Source: Brachionus plicatilis | Lineage: Eukaryota > Rotifera > Eurotatoria > Ploima > Brachionidae | Direction: 5' to 3' | DNA: 64,000 bases | Assembly: GCA_010279815.1 (NCBI GenBank) | Contig: QEOQ01000274.1 | Coordinates: forward strand, 415,731 to 479,730 | Shown here: positions 20,581 through 31,108 of the stretch, in pieces | Position numbering within the stretch: the first letter of the stretch is position 1 | Layout: each line of letters opens with the position of its first letter | Translations under genes and position numbers: made by a program | The notes under the pieces: generated by a model | Databases searched by the model: none | The model's input: the letters and a program-made list of their open reading frames with translations, nothing else | What the model was told of the DNA's origin: nothing

Positions 20581-21720
20581 TCATTCACATTTTAGCTTAC
20601 ATTTTAGACTGATAAAATCAAGTGAGTTTACATTTGATCGACGTATCGAACTCGAATACTTTGATAATTCAGACAGCATTTTACTAAAATGTTTACACTT
20701 TTCAATTGAAGTTCGAACTGCTAAGTTTATTTTGTGTGCTGCGCAAGAATATCTTGGTACAGGATTCGTTAAAACTTCAACAAACAGAGTATTCATAGGG
20801 TCAGAATTTTCATCATTTATGTCATTGTTCTGTTGAATAAATTGCTGAACATTTGGACAAATTGTTTCCCTTTCTTCGTCAATTAAGTCACAAATATCAT
20901 CATCATTATCACCTTCATACTCAACAAAATCATTTACCAACTGATTTGAAAATTTTGCTTCATCATCTGCTACTTCTTGAATTTCAACATCGATTTGGCA
21001 AAAAGAGTATAAAACTTCACTTGTACTTTCACTTTGATTTAAAGTTGAATATGAATTTTAGATTAAAGACTCATCAAACAAAAATTTGCTTGAAAAGTCT
21101 AATTAAAGCAGAACCCTGATCACAATTTACTCCACATATTTTTCTTTTGTCAAAATTACAGCATTTACAATTGTTTCAAAAGATAATTTTATGGCTTCGG
21201 CGTTTCAACAACTATTAGTCGGTATCATACAAATTATTCTGATGCATTTAGAAAAATCATTAAAAACTATTGATGCAGCTAGAGCTAAATATTGCTCAGA
21301 AAACAAATTGGACCATAAGTCAGTAATTAAGCATATTGACTTCTTTTAGAATTACTTCTAATTGTGATTTAAGATACCAATAACCTCTGGAATAATATTT
21401 TTTTTACAAGTATCTAAGCAGAGTATCTCAAACTTCAGCATTTTACTCAAAAAGGATTTTCAATTTCATTTATGGCGGGTGACGATGTCTAAAAATCACT
21501 TTTTTTGACTATTTTTTGAATTTAACAGATAGGATCTTTACATATTTTTTGTGATATTTTTCAAGATGCTTTTTTAGGTTTCCAGATTCGCTTTACTTTG
21601 ATTTACAATTTTTTCCACACTGAATGTATTTAAAACAAATTGATTCTAATGGATTTTTTTCGAAAATTGTCTTCCAATCAAATAAATGAAAAAAAAGGGA
21701 TGAACTAAATTTCTTATGGT
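20581..21720 (-). pseudogene. Decayed hAT transposase (BED finger to RNase-H-like region)
   Basis: On the minus strand, about 21680-21540 codes for a BED-type zinc finger pattern (C-G-K-N-C, then H-L-E-K-Y-H). After frameshifts comes a segment with C-D-Q-G-S-A-L, the conserved region around a catalytic Asp of hAT transposases. The last open part (20940-20581, 119 codons) has an acidic linker and the family signature R-Y-S-C-A-A-H-K-I-N-L-A-V with a following S-I-R-R-S. The C-terminal dimerisation domain is missing. At least three frameshifts, so inactive. The terminal repeats were not found. Confidence 0.7.
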
Positions 21721-22546
21721 CAATCTTCAAAAATTTACTCTCAAATTTATCATTCAAGCCATCTTGGAAAAGCTTATTTATTAAACCTGATCTGAAAAAT
21801 AAAAATAATTAACAAAAAATAAATGTGTTTTGAAAAAATAAATTAAAAAAAATGATAAAAATAAGTATGTAAATGCTTTAGCTATAAATCAAACTGCCAA
21901 TAAATAAAGTAAAGTCAAAAAGCACTAATAAAATTGAAGAAGTATTAATCATTTTTAAAATTTTTTTTAAAAAAATTTTCATTAAAAACCAATCTGATAA
22001 AATGAATTACCTTATTTTTTTATTTGAAATTTTCCTTTTTGAAAATTTATCAGTTCAAGATTTTAATTTTCACTCAATTGACTTGACTACTCAGAATTAG
22101 GTTGTCGTTATTCGTTCATTATTTTAGTATTTGATCTTAATGAACGAGTGGAATAACATGGTATTGTAAAAATTTTTTAAGTGCAATTAATTTTAAATAT
22201 TGTAAATTTTTTCATAATTTTTAAAAATTTAAAAACATACAGTCATCAAAAGTTAATTAAGCGCTAAACTTAATAAATTTTATTTCAAAAAAAGTTGATT
22301 TAGTTCACTTTTAATTCAAGATAATTCTTTAGACTTGTTTTCAGACTTAATTCCTGGAAATAAAATTAAAAAAACTTTAATAATAGTGTCAAAAATTTCT
22401 TATTTTTATTCTTTGAATTTTATATAAATTTTATATATTCACAGAGCTTTTGACTCCTTTCCATACTTGATGAAGTTGCTTCTTCGATATTATTAATCTA
22501 ACTTTCACTGCACCTGAATGAAGAAGTACAAACAAAAAAAAAAAAA
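21720..22546. other. AT-rich stretch before the assembly gap
   Basis: No gene supported. It ends in an A-run that adjoins the Ns. Confidence 0.4.
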
Positions 22547-23217
22547 NNNNNNNNNNNNNNNNNNNNNNNNNNNNNNNNNNNNNNNNNNNNNNNNNNNNNN
22601 NNNNNNNNNNNNNNNNNNNNNNNNNNNNNNNNNNNNNNNNNNNNNNNNNNNNNNNNNNNNNNNNNNNNNNNNNNNNNNNNNNNNNNNNNNNNNNNNNNNN
22701 NNNNNNNNNNNNNNNNNNNNNNNNNNNNNNNNNNNNNNNNNNNNNNNNNNNNNNNNNNNNNNNNNNNNNNNNNNNNNNNNNNNNNNNNNNNNNNNNNNNN
22801 NNNNNNNNNNNNNNNNNNNNNNNNNNNNNNNNNNNNNNNNNNNNNNNNNNNNNNNNNNNNNNNNNNNNNNNNNNNNNNNNNNNNNNNNNNNNNNNNNNNN
22901 NNNNNNNNNNNNNNNNNNNNNNNNNNNNNNNNNNNNNNNNNNNNNNNNNNNNNNNNNNNNNNNNNNNNNNNNNNNNNNNNNNNNNNNNNNNNNNNNNNNN
23001 NNNNNNNNNNNNNNNNNNNNNNNNNNNNNNNNNNNNNNNNNNNNNNNNNNNNNNNNNNNNNNNNNNNNNNNNNNNNNNNNNNNNNNNNNNNNNNNNNNNN
23101 NNNNNNNNNNNNNNNNNNNNNNNNNNNNNNNNNNNNNNNNNNNNNNNNNNNNNNNNNNNNNNNNNNNNNNNNNNNNNNNNNNNNNNNNNNNNNNNNNNNN
23201 NNNNNNNNNNNNNNNNN
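22547..23217. other. Assembly gap (Ns)
   Basis: 671 undetermined bases flanked by A-runs. The 3' LTR of the minus-strand Gypsy element A would be expected here, which may be why assembly failed; that is inference. Confidence 0.95.
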
Positions 23218-23253
23218 ATAGTTTGTGTAAAAAAAAAAAAGGTTAAATAGAGT

Positions 23254-23597
23254 TTAAGTTTGGGTTTTGGTTAACTTCTCGTTAGACCCTTGCTCTTTTG
23301 GAGGCTTTTCCCCCTTTTTGTGTATTCGCTTGTGTGAGCCTAACGCTCCAGCTGTGCTCGTTACGAAATCACATTCATCGCACCTATTGTTTTCTTTCAC
23401 TGCTCCTACTGGTCCTGTCGTTTTCTCTGGTGTACCGTACATGGTTTTTTTAAGATCCCTTCTTCACTGTGTGCACCTTCCGAATTTTCCTGCGCAAGTA
23501 TTTCCAACTGTGGAATAATTATCGTTTCATTCTCAGGTGGATTTTCTTCATTGTTACTGTTCGCTTGGGTGTTTTGGTTTGTATTTTGCTTTTGCAC
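23254..23597 (-). pseudogene. C2H2 zinc finger after Gypsy A integrase
   Basis: Downstream of the integrase core the coding potential moves through two further frames. 23597-23406 is a Gln/Asn/Glu-rich linker, and 23442-23254 ends with a single C2H2 finger: C-D-E-C-D-F-V, then H-K-R-I-H-K-K-G-E-K, including the H-x3-H spacing and the G-E-K that normally links fingers. It is probably the C-terminal extension of the Gypsy polyprotein. Whether the finger belongs to the element or was captured cannot be told here. Confidence 0.55.
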
Positions 23598-23968
23598 GCT
23601 ACTGGCTCACTAGTTTCAATTTGCAATTTTCTGTCGCACTTGCTCATCAGTGTTGTTCCAAAAATTATCTGATTTGGGCTATAACTTGTTGACTCGTGTG
23701 TAGCGTTATTATATGCAAACGTAACCTGGCCTAATATTTCGTCCCAGTCGTCGTGACTATCCGCCACGTATGAGCTCAACATTTCTTTAATTGTTTTAAT
23801 GGTGCGTTCCGCCAAACCATTACACTGCGGGTGATATGCCGTAGTGCGTATTTTCTTGATTCCCTGTTCTCTGCAAAACTCGTCGAATTCTCTTGCTTCA
23901 AAATTCCGGCCTTGGTCGCTCAAAATCGCGAATGGCATCCCAAAAATTTCCAACGCTCTTCTTTGCAC
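23519..23968 (-). pseudogene. Gypsy A integrase core
   Basis: The 149-codon frame holds the second half of the DDE integrase: L-S-D-Q-G-R-N-F with the middle Asp, and Y-H-P-Q-C-N-G-L-A-E-R with the catalytic Glu. The first catalytic Asp and the HHCC zinc domain are missing through deletion. Confidence 0.8.
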
Positions 23969-24826
23969 AAAACTAATGATCCGATTCGTCCGTATAAATT
24001 TCGTACTCGTCTTTGAAATCTTGGTAAATCAAGATTTAGATTGATATAAAACTTTTTTAGCTCGTCATACGCTTTCTGGCATTCTTCTGACCAAGTGAAC
24101 GTAGACTTCGGCTTTATAAGCGCATATAGATTGGAAACTACGTCATTGAACGAAGGAATGAACCTTCTGTAATACGAGATCATTCCCAAGAAACGTTTGA
24201 CTTCGTCCTTGTTAGTTGGTTCTTTTATTTCCACAATTGCTCTAATTTTGCCGTAGTCTGGTAATCTGGTAACCTAAGTAATTTACTGTATCCATGAACA
24301 GTTTGCACTTGCTCGGCTTGAGCTTCAGATTGGCTCCAATGAATCTTTTTAACACTTCCTCTAATCTGGCTACATGTGTTTCGAAGTCTTTTGCAAACAC
24401 AATGATGTCGTTAATGTAAACGAGACAATATTTCCAGCTTAGGCCTTGTAGTAGGTTGTCCATGGCCCGTTGGAACGTCGGGGGTGGGGGCATTGGTCAA
24501 CCCAAACGGCATCACTCAGAACTGGTAAAAGCGGTAATTGGCCGTAAATGCCGTCTTCTCTTTGTCCTTTTCTTCCAATGAAATCTGCCAATATCCCGCT
24601 TCTAGATCCAAAGTCGTAAAATACACCGAACCTAGCATCCTCGTCAATCCGTCTCGTCAATCCTCGGTAAAGGGTACGAGTCTTTTAATGTCACTTGATT
24701 CAACTTCCTAAAATCAATGCAAAAACGATATTCCTGCTTACCATCACCTTGAACCTTTTTCTTGACCAAAATTATCGGGCTTGACCACGGGCTTTTACTT
24801 TCCTCGATAATTTTGTCATCTCGCAT
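23920..24826 (-). pseudogene. Gypsy A reverse transcriptase and thumb
   Basis: The frames at 24826-24644, 24660-24439, 24493-24242 and 24234-23920 together give [24 protein letters not shown], and the catalytic box as Y-I-N-D rather than Y-x-D-D, so an essential aspartate is Asn. The connection segment (F-L-G-M-I-S-Y-Y-R-R-F-I-P) follows. At least three frameshifts. Confidence 0.75.
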
Positions 24827-25426
24827 TGACTTTATCTGTCTCCCAATCTCCTATTGCGCTGCTTGCGGAATCCTGTATTGCTTCTGTTTAATTGGTTTCG
24901 CACCGTTCGTGTCGATACCATGTTTCGCGACATGCGTTGTCCCCACATCATACTCTGTCCATTTGAACGCTTTCTTGTACTTTATAATCAACTCTTTTAC
25001 CGATTTCTGCTGTTTAATCGTTAACTCTGGGTTTATTTGGATAGTATCCCATTTAATATCCCCATCCTCATTTAAACTCTCTACTTCGGATTCTTCGTCT
25101 ATCTTAACCTCTTCCCATATACCAACCTCTGCGCCTTCTTCCAACATAATGTCCCTTTCCGTAATGTTTATGACACTTACCCTAAGTCTTCCCTCACTGG
25201 AGACATTTCCTACACTTCTTGCCCAGATAACTTCCTGGTTTAAATTGTTCGATTTTTTTACTAATTTAATTACTATTTTGTCTTTGGTCTTTACCTGGAT
25301 CTCAACTAACATTTCTGTCTTAGGTTAAACAATCACGGAACTTCTCACTGTTCCCAAATTCTTATTTGTGGTATCATTTTCGCTCGTCACTGGTTCTTCA
25401 CATAAACAATTTATCTGGTGTCGAAT

Positions 25427-26066
25427 CTAGTTATCACTTAAACTGATGATCTCTTTTTCGTAGTCAAAAATCGCCTTGAAACGCTTCAAAAAATCGACCC
25501 CTAAAATTGCTCTTTCTGTTATGGTTGTAAAAATAAATTCATGCTCTGCACTCCAACTGTTAATTCGCATTCTCATCGTTCCTCTTGCACACGCTACTGC
25601 CTGGCAATTTAGAGCTGACTTGATGTTTACTTCCACGCGCTCTAGACCCAGGTCATTAAACTCAGACTGTCCTGAAATTACCTTGTTTACTTTTTCTGCA
25701 AGCTCTTTTGGCAACTTGCTTATATTAATAAATGACGCTGTTGCTCCACTATCCAGTAACATTGGAACACCAAATAAGCAGTTACCAACACTTACCATTG
25801 TTTCCAGTCTGGTAAGTTTGGTTGCACGTGCTAGTTCTAAGCTGAAAGATTCACATTGCACGGTGTTAGCGACTACTTCTGACTCATCTTCAACTTCAGC
25901 TTCGATCGTAAAAGCAGATGTCTTCGGCCTGTTCTGGTTATAATTCTGTTTGTTATTGTACACACTCTGGTTTTGATTTTGATTCATCCTGTGTTGATAA
26001 TATTGACTTTGCATTTGGTTGAAACAGGTTTCCTTCAGTTTATCGAATATTTTCCTAATGTCTTTT
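25427..26066 (-). pseudogene. Gypsy A gag end and aspartic protease
   Basis: The Gln/Asn-rich C-terminal gag region is followed by a retropepsin-like protease with the active-site signature L-D-S-G-A-T-A-S-F and, about 80 residues later, the hydrophobic flap-end segment A-I-L-G-V-D-F-L. A 153-codon frame at 24851-25312 continues as the protease-RT linker with the typical H-V-A-K-H-G-I-D segment. Frames change between the parts. Confidence 0.7.
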
Positions 26067-26074
26067 CGTTCACC

Positions 26075-26968
26075 CAGAGATGTATAATCATTGTGATTAC
26101 CTAATCGATTACGGTAATCAATTACGATTATTTAATCGTAATCGTAATCATAATCGTAAAAAAAAAAGCAAAAGTAATCGTATTCGTAATCATAATCATT
26201 TTTTTTTAAAACTGAAAAATAATCGATTAAATAATCGATTACAAAATAAAAAATTCATTTATTATATTTTTGTTTGATTGACACTGAGCCCATGCTAATT
26301 AGATTAGTTGAATTCATAGATGGAGATGAGAAATCTAATTTTCTTTTTTTGTTATTTGGTGTATTGTTGTTAGATTGCTGTTGAAGAATAAACTCTTGAT
26401 ATGCTTCTTGATGACCTTTGATGTCTGAATTCAGGTGTTTAATCAAATTTGAGGTTGTTAAACCATGTATTCTACAAATTATTCTTTCATTGTTTTTATT
26501 TTTACGGCCCGTCTTATCACAAGTGTTACAATAATACTTATATGTTCCCTTGTCTATTTCATCTTGTAAATTGTCATTAAGTTTGGTGAAGTAATTAAAA
26601 ATATTTGACATTTTGAATTAAATAACTTTGAAAATAATTTTTTGTTGATGATTTTATTTAAATTTGCTTTTAGTATTTGAAACATAAAATACTTTAGAAA
26701 ATTTGCAATCATTAATTTTTCATAAAATTTCAATTTTTTTTAATGTGCACTCTAAATGGTCTTTATTTGAAGTAAAAAATTTACAACAAAAATTAACATG
26801 GAATTTATGATTACTTTTTGATTACTGAATCGATAAATAATCATAATCGTAATCAGAATTTTTTTTTTTAAATAATTGTAATCGTAGTCGTAATCATTAA
26901 ATTATAATTTTAAGTAATTGTAATCATAATCGTAATCATGTCTTTTTTTCCATGATTATACATCTCTG
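26075..26968 (-). mobile_element. hAT element inserted in Gypsy A gag
   Basis: 894 bp with inverted ends cagagatgtataatca at 26075 and tgattatacatctctg ending at 26968. It is flanked by a perfect 8-bp duplication, cgttcacc, at 26067-26074 and 26969-26976. Subterminal regions (26080-26245 and 26820-26950) are dense in gtaatcgattac and cgtaatcataatc words. Inside is only the N-terminal zinc-finger part of a transposase, so it is an internally deleted, non-autonomous copy. Confidence 0.9.
26255..26611 (-). CDS. BED zinc-finger protein of a deleted hAT element
   Basis: 119 codons from ATG 26611 to the stop at 26255. Residues about 25-75 form a BED-like finger: Y-Y-C-N-T-C, then H-G-L-T-T-S-N-L-I-K-H-L and the final G-H-Q. 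A Gln/Asn and basic stretch (K-K-R-K-L) follows. The RNase-H-like catalytic part is gone. An intact DNA-binding half without catalysis could in principle occupy the TIRs and repress full-length relatives; that is speculation. It may equally be a chance survivor of an internal deletion. Confidence 0.55.
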   Translation of the reverse strand: MSNIFNYFTKLNDNLQDEIDKGTYKYYCNTCDKTGRKNKNNERIICRIHGLTTSNLIKHLNSDIKGHQEAYQEFILQQQSNNNTPNNKKRKLDFSSPSMNSTNLISMGSVSIKQKYNK

Positions 26969-27159
26969 CGTTCACCTTCTTCCATTCCATTAAATACTCT
27001 AAGTGCTTTACCTGACAAACAATATGCTATCACTGCTGCTTGCTGAATACTGTCCCAACCATACATGGCTGAATCATATCTGAAAGCTTTATAAAACTCG
27101 TCATAGTCCACGTTTTCACCGTCGTAGTTCAAATTACTTCCCATACCTCGCTTTGCCAT
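26969..27159 (-). pseudogene. Gypsy A gag, 5' part
   Basis: ATG at 27159 opens a gag-like frame with a W-D-S-I-Q-Q-A-A-V-I-A-Y-C-L-S-G-K-A pattern typical of Ty3/Gypsy capsid. The frame reads into the hAT element at 26976-26968; the 3' gag part resumes at 26066 on the far side. The 8 bases cgttcacc occur on both sides as target duplication. Confidence 0.7.
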
Positions 27160-27246
27160 TTTCGTATCGGCTTAACACCACTAAAATAATTTAATAAAAT
27201 ATTATTTAATTTAAATATTATTAAATATTTATCACAGATTATTTAA

Positions 27247-27380
27247 GCGTTAGTCATACTAGTGTCCCCCTTGAACAAACTTTTTCGGCAGCTGGATTAA
27301 CAAATGAAAGGACATCTTTAAACACAAGAAGCCGGAACAGCAAGAAATTTGTTATTTTACTCTACAATAATAATAAAAGG
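27247..27380 (+). pseudogene. hAT transposase C-terminal dimerisation segment
   Basis: The open frame reads S-V-P-L-E-Q-T-F-S-A-A-G-L followed by N-T-R-S-R-N-S, the conserved hAT C-terminal dimerisation motif (S-V-P-S-E-R-x-F-S-A-A-G in most members). It stops shortly after entering the 1.2-kb repeat copy B at 27351. The rest of the transposase is not upstream; Gypsy A lies there. It identifies the repeat as the likely 3' end of an hAT element. Confidence 0.7.
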
Positions 27381-28666
27381 ATAAATATTTAAATTAAGTA
27401 ACTTGGTAACTTCCAATTTTTGCATTGCGAAAATAGTCAAAAAATAAGTTAATTTTTTTCATGGAAACTCAAGAGATAAAAATTTACAGAAATACATTTA
27501 TCTGAAAATTATTTATCTTCAGAAAGAAAAAATATCTGTTAAATAATATTTAAGCTAAAAAAGATAAATTTGTGCCATTTTAATAGTTTAAAATAAGTGT
27601 TAAGCTTGCAGTTTTTTATATTTTTATTATTTATTTATTTGTTTGTTTATCTGTAATTCAGAATGTAAATATTTAAGAAAATTAAAATTAAGTTAAAAAC
27701 AATATGCTAAAATAGAGAGACAAAAATGTTGCTTTGAAGAAAAAAATTTAAAATATTTGATTTTTTTTTATTTAATTAAAATTATCAAATTATCAAAGAA
27801 TTATCAAAGTATCTTTTCATACGATTTTTCAAATATTATTTTCAGTTTCAAATAAAATAAAAAATTTAAATTAATATTGCAAGAATGAAAAACTTTGTTT
27901 TTTTATAAATTTTGACTTCGCGTTTGTGATATGATGACCCTTAAGGTAATATTTGTAGCAGAGTTTTTTTTAAGTCACAAGTCTTAAGTCAAGTCAAGTC
28001 AATGACTTTTTTTTTTTTTGAAAATCATATTTTTTTTTTTTAAATCAAGTCAATGATTTAATAAATCCATATTTGATACCAATAAAGTAGTTGCTTCCAA
28101 ATTCCTGGCTGTTAATCTTGACCCATGTGGTCTGTTAATGTAACCAGATTTAGAAAAAATTCTTTCAACTGGTCCAAATGAAGCAGATATTGATAAAAAA
28201 TATAAAATTTTTTGCAAATCATAACTTAGACTTAAAAAAAAAAAAAAAAAATTGAGTCAAGTCATAACTTTGAGTTAAATTTTTGTGACTTAGACTTAAA
28301 CCTGTGACTTAAAAACAAGTCTGATTTTTAGTTTGAAAAACTTTCTTAGCTCTGTTTTGCATTATTTTTAAATTGAGTTTTTTTTTTAAATGCATCAAAC
28401 AAACGTCAATTATCACTATAGTCAAAATTTATAAAAAAAAAGAAAAAAGTTTTTCGGGTCTAGTCGGTTAGGTGAACTATGGTTCATTTATTACTGGAAC
28501 AATTTTTGTTTTCAGGTTTTGTGAACTATTAGTTCACCTAATCTAAAAATTGTTCACCTATTTTGATATTTTTTCGTCTATTCAGAAAAAAAACTAAATG
28601 TAATATTTAAAAAAACAATAATTCAATTAAATATTAAAATTAAAAAATAAGATTTATTTATTTTTA
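27351..28666. repeat. 1.2-kb repeat, copy B
   Basis: Second, longer copy of the unit at 14868-16032. It keeps a block near 28490-28600 with inverted ggtgaactatgg and gttcacctaatc words that copy A has lost. The edge at 28666 abuts a LINE fragment. Confidence 0.8.
27959..28323. mobile_element. hAT-type MITE, copy B
   Basis: The same element as 15478-15790 and in the same place of the host repeat. Flanks are atttgtag (27951-27958) and atttttag (28324-28331), a duplication with one later change. It is longer than copy A by an extra block near 28230-28290 with A-runs and a second aagtcataac segment. Confidence 0.8.
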
Positions 28667-28667
28667 G

Positions 28668-29001
28668 CTTTTGAAACTTAAGCATCTCAAAGACTCATCG
28701 TACAAGAGGTATGCTCGAAACAGATTAGTAAACGATTAAGAACTATTTGATTATTATGATAAATTGTTCAAGCTATGCAATGAAGAGAAACTGATTGATT
28801 TCTTTAAGGACAAATATTCTAAAAAATAAAGATTCTAAAAAATTCTGGGAATTTAATTCCTCAAAGTTTAATGTGAAATCTGACAAATCAAAAAAAAACT
28901 CGATTAGTCACATTTGTTGTAATGGTAAAGCAATAGATGATAAATTTGATTTGTGCAATATTTTCAATGGGTTTTTTGCTTCAATTTCTCCACCATTTTA
29001 G
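28668..29001 (+). pseudogene. LINE fragment (segment before the reverse transcriptase)
   Basis: Interrupted frames code for the basic linker that precedes the RT domain in CR1/Jockey-group LINEs, ending K-K-F-W-E-F-N, then C-N-G-K-A-I-D-D and I-F-N-G-F-F-A-S-I. Only this piece is present, with two stops in its 5' half. Confidence 0.55.
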
Positions 29002-29129
29002 ATGATATTTTAATATTTTAATATAAAAATATTTTAAATATTTTATTTTAGATGGTTATTTTTTGAATAATAAATAAAATCATTAAACAATTTCAGAGTT
29101 TATTTAACTTTAAAGCCAAACATATAAAA

Positions 29130-31056
29130 TTAATTATATAAAAATATTTGTTTCAAAATAATGAATAAGAAAAGAACCCTATTTGATAGGCTCGCAGCAT
29201 AGTCCATGTTGCTCGAAGTTGATCCAATGTTTTCTAATATCCAATTTGTATAATAACTTGTTTTAGCATAAACACCACCATCGCCACAACCTATTCCCCA
29301 ACTAGTTATTCCCGCTAAGAACCATTTATTATTTGATTTTACAACCAATGGACCTCCTGAATCGCCTTGGCAAGTATCCTTATTCTGACCTTCTTCACCT
29401 GCGCAAAAAGCAATTTCTGTGTTTACTCTTGGATATTTCTCTATGCATCTTGAATTGCTTAAAATAGGCAATTCAACTTCCATTAGATTTCTAAGGGGAA
29501 ATCCAGAATATTCTTGACTTCCCCAACCGGTGGCCCAACTGCTCTCACCAGCAAAATTTTGACTTTGATCTGGAATGCAAATAGGCAAAATTTGATCAGT
29601 GTAACTCAAGGGCGTCTAAGAAAATTTTAAAAGAATCATCATGTTCAATTTGAAAGTGCAATTTTATTTAGGAGTAATAGTAGTAAAAGGAAATGATATG
29701 GGGATCTTGAGAAATCAGTGTTCTTGATGCATTTAAATAGTATTTAGCAAAAATCTAGAATTTTATAAATACGATTCAATTTTTCAATGTGAAAACCTAG
29801 TACAAAATTAAAAACTAAACTATTTCAATTTCAAAAATTGAAATTGAAATATTTATTTTTGCATTTCGATGTACAAATTTTAAAAAAATATTGTTTTAAG
29901 CATTTTCAATTTTAATTTGGTATATATTTTTTAAATTTACTTAGTGTTCACATTGCTATTTTTTTTTGAAAATTTTTGGTTTTGTGAAGTTCAGTACAAA
30001 AGAACAGAATTAATTTTAAATTTAAAAAAAAATTAAGAATTAATACAGAATTAAGTTTAAACATTTAGAAAAAAAGTTTTCAATTTTTTTTTCATTTTTT
30101 TCTGTTCTTTTTATTATTTGTACTGAATTTCACAAAGCGAAAATTTTTTTTGTTAGACTATATTATTTTTAAAATCCTTAGGTTGTTTTGTAAGATCTAA
30201 TTAAAAAAAGTTAAATCTTAATTTTAAAGTTTTCTGTGTAATTCTTTTCTTAATTTTTGTATGATTATTATATTTATTTTTTACCTGACTTTTTACCAAA
30301 TAATATGACATTTAACTTTAAATGACGTTAAACAAAAATAAGTCATAAAAAAATTGGTTACATTTTTTGTGTTTGAATTACAAAATGTATACAATGTTGG
30401 AACAACATTGAAAAAGTGCGATGTTCCAAAAATTTTTTTTAGTATCAAATAAATAAAAAATAAAAAATAATTTTAAGTTTATATGCTAGCCTAGTCTAAC
30501 CGGGTGACCATATATTTTTATTGAATTGATCATCAACTTCAAGATGCCTTATTTTTAATCAATTTGCTTTTTTATGTTTGAAACAAAAACTTGGTTTTGA
30601 AAAAAAATTTTTTTTGAGAGTGATAGAGAGAAAATAATTTTAAAATTTTTTAATTATTAAAAAATAGCGTCACTGCATTTTATACTCTTATTCGGTTAAA
30701 TGGGTTAAATGAAATATTATTTTGACTAATTGGGTAATTTTTCGGGCCAATAGGGTAAAATATATTTAACCTTTTAAGCCCTAAAAATAACCCAATTTGA
30801 TGAAGCCCAAAGGACATATTCTAAAATTCTGAAAAAATTAAGAGAAAAAAAAGCATGTTACGATTTTTTTTAAAAATATACCACACACATCATTCGATTC
30901 CTCTCCTCGAGTTCTACATACAGTACAACTCAAAACTAACTTCATCAATTTCTTTCCTTTCCTCTTCCTTTCCTCTTCCTCTCTTGAAAAAAAGAAAAAT
31001 AAAGAATATAATAAATTTTGCTAAATTATTATGCTAGCTTGCTAGCTTGTTGTAAC

Positions 31057-31108
<52 letters not shown>

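Larger units (their letters stand above)
23254..27159 (-). mobile_element. Gypsy (Ty3-type) retrotransposon A, degenerate
   Basis: In order on the minus strand: gag, aspartic protease, reverse transcriptase, RNase H start, integrase, then a zinc-finger tail. Frames are broken repeatedly, and RNase H together with the integrase N-terminus is deleted: the post-RT segment at about 24000 joins the integrase core at 23968 directly. A hAT element interrupts gag at 26075-26968. No LTR is seen; upstream of the gag ATG at 27159 the sequence ttttag then tggtgttaagccgatacg could be a primer-binding site, but this is unproven, and the 3' end runs into the gap. Confidence 0.8.

Noticed and set aside
22518..23246. 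Long open frame through the Ns
   Set aside because: Consists of undetermined bases only.
26080..26245. gtaatcgattac array considered as a CRISPR array
   Set aside because: Repeats are irregular, have no spacers of constant size and are the subterminal region of an hAT element in an animal genome.
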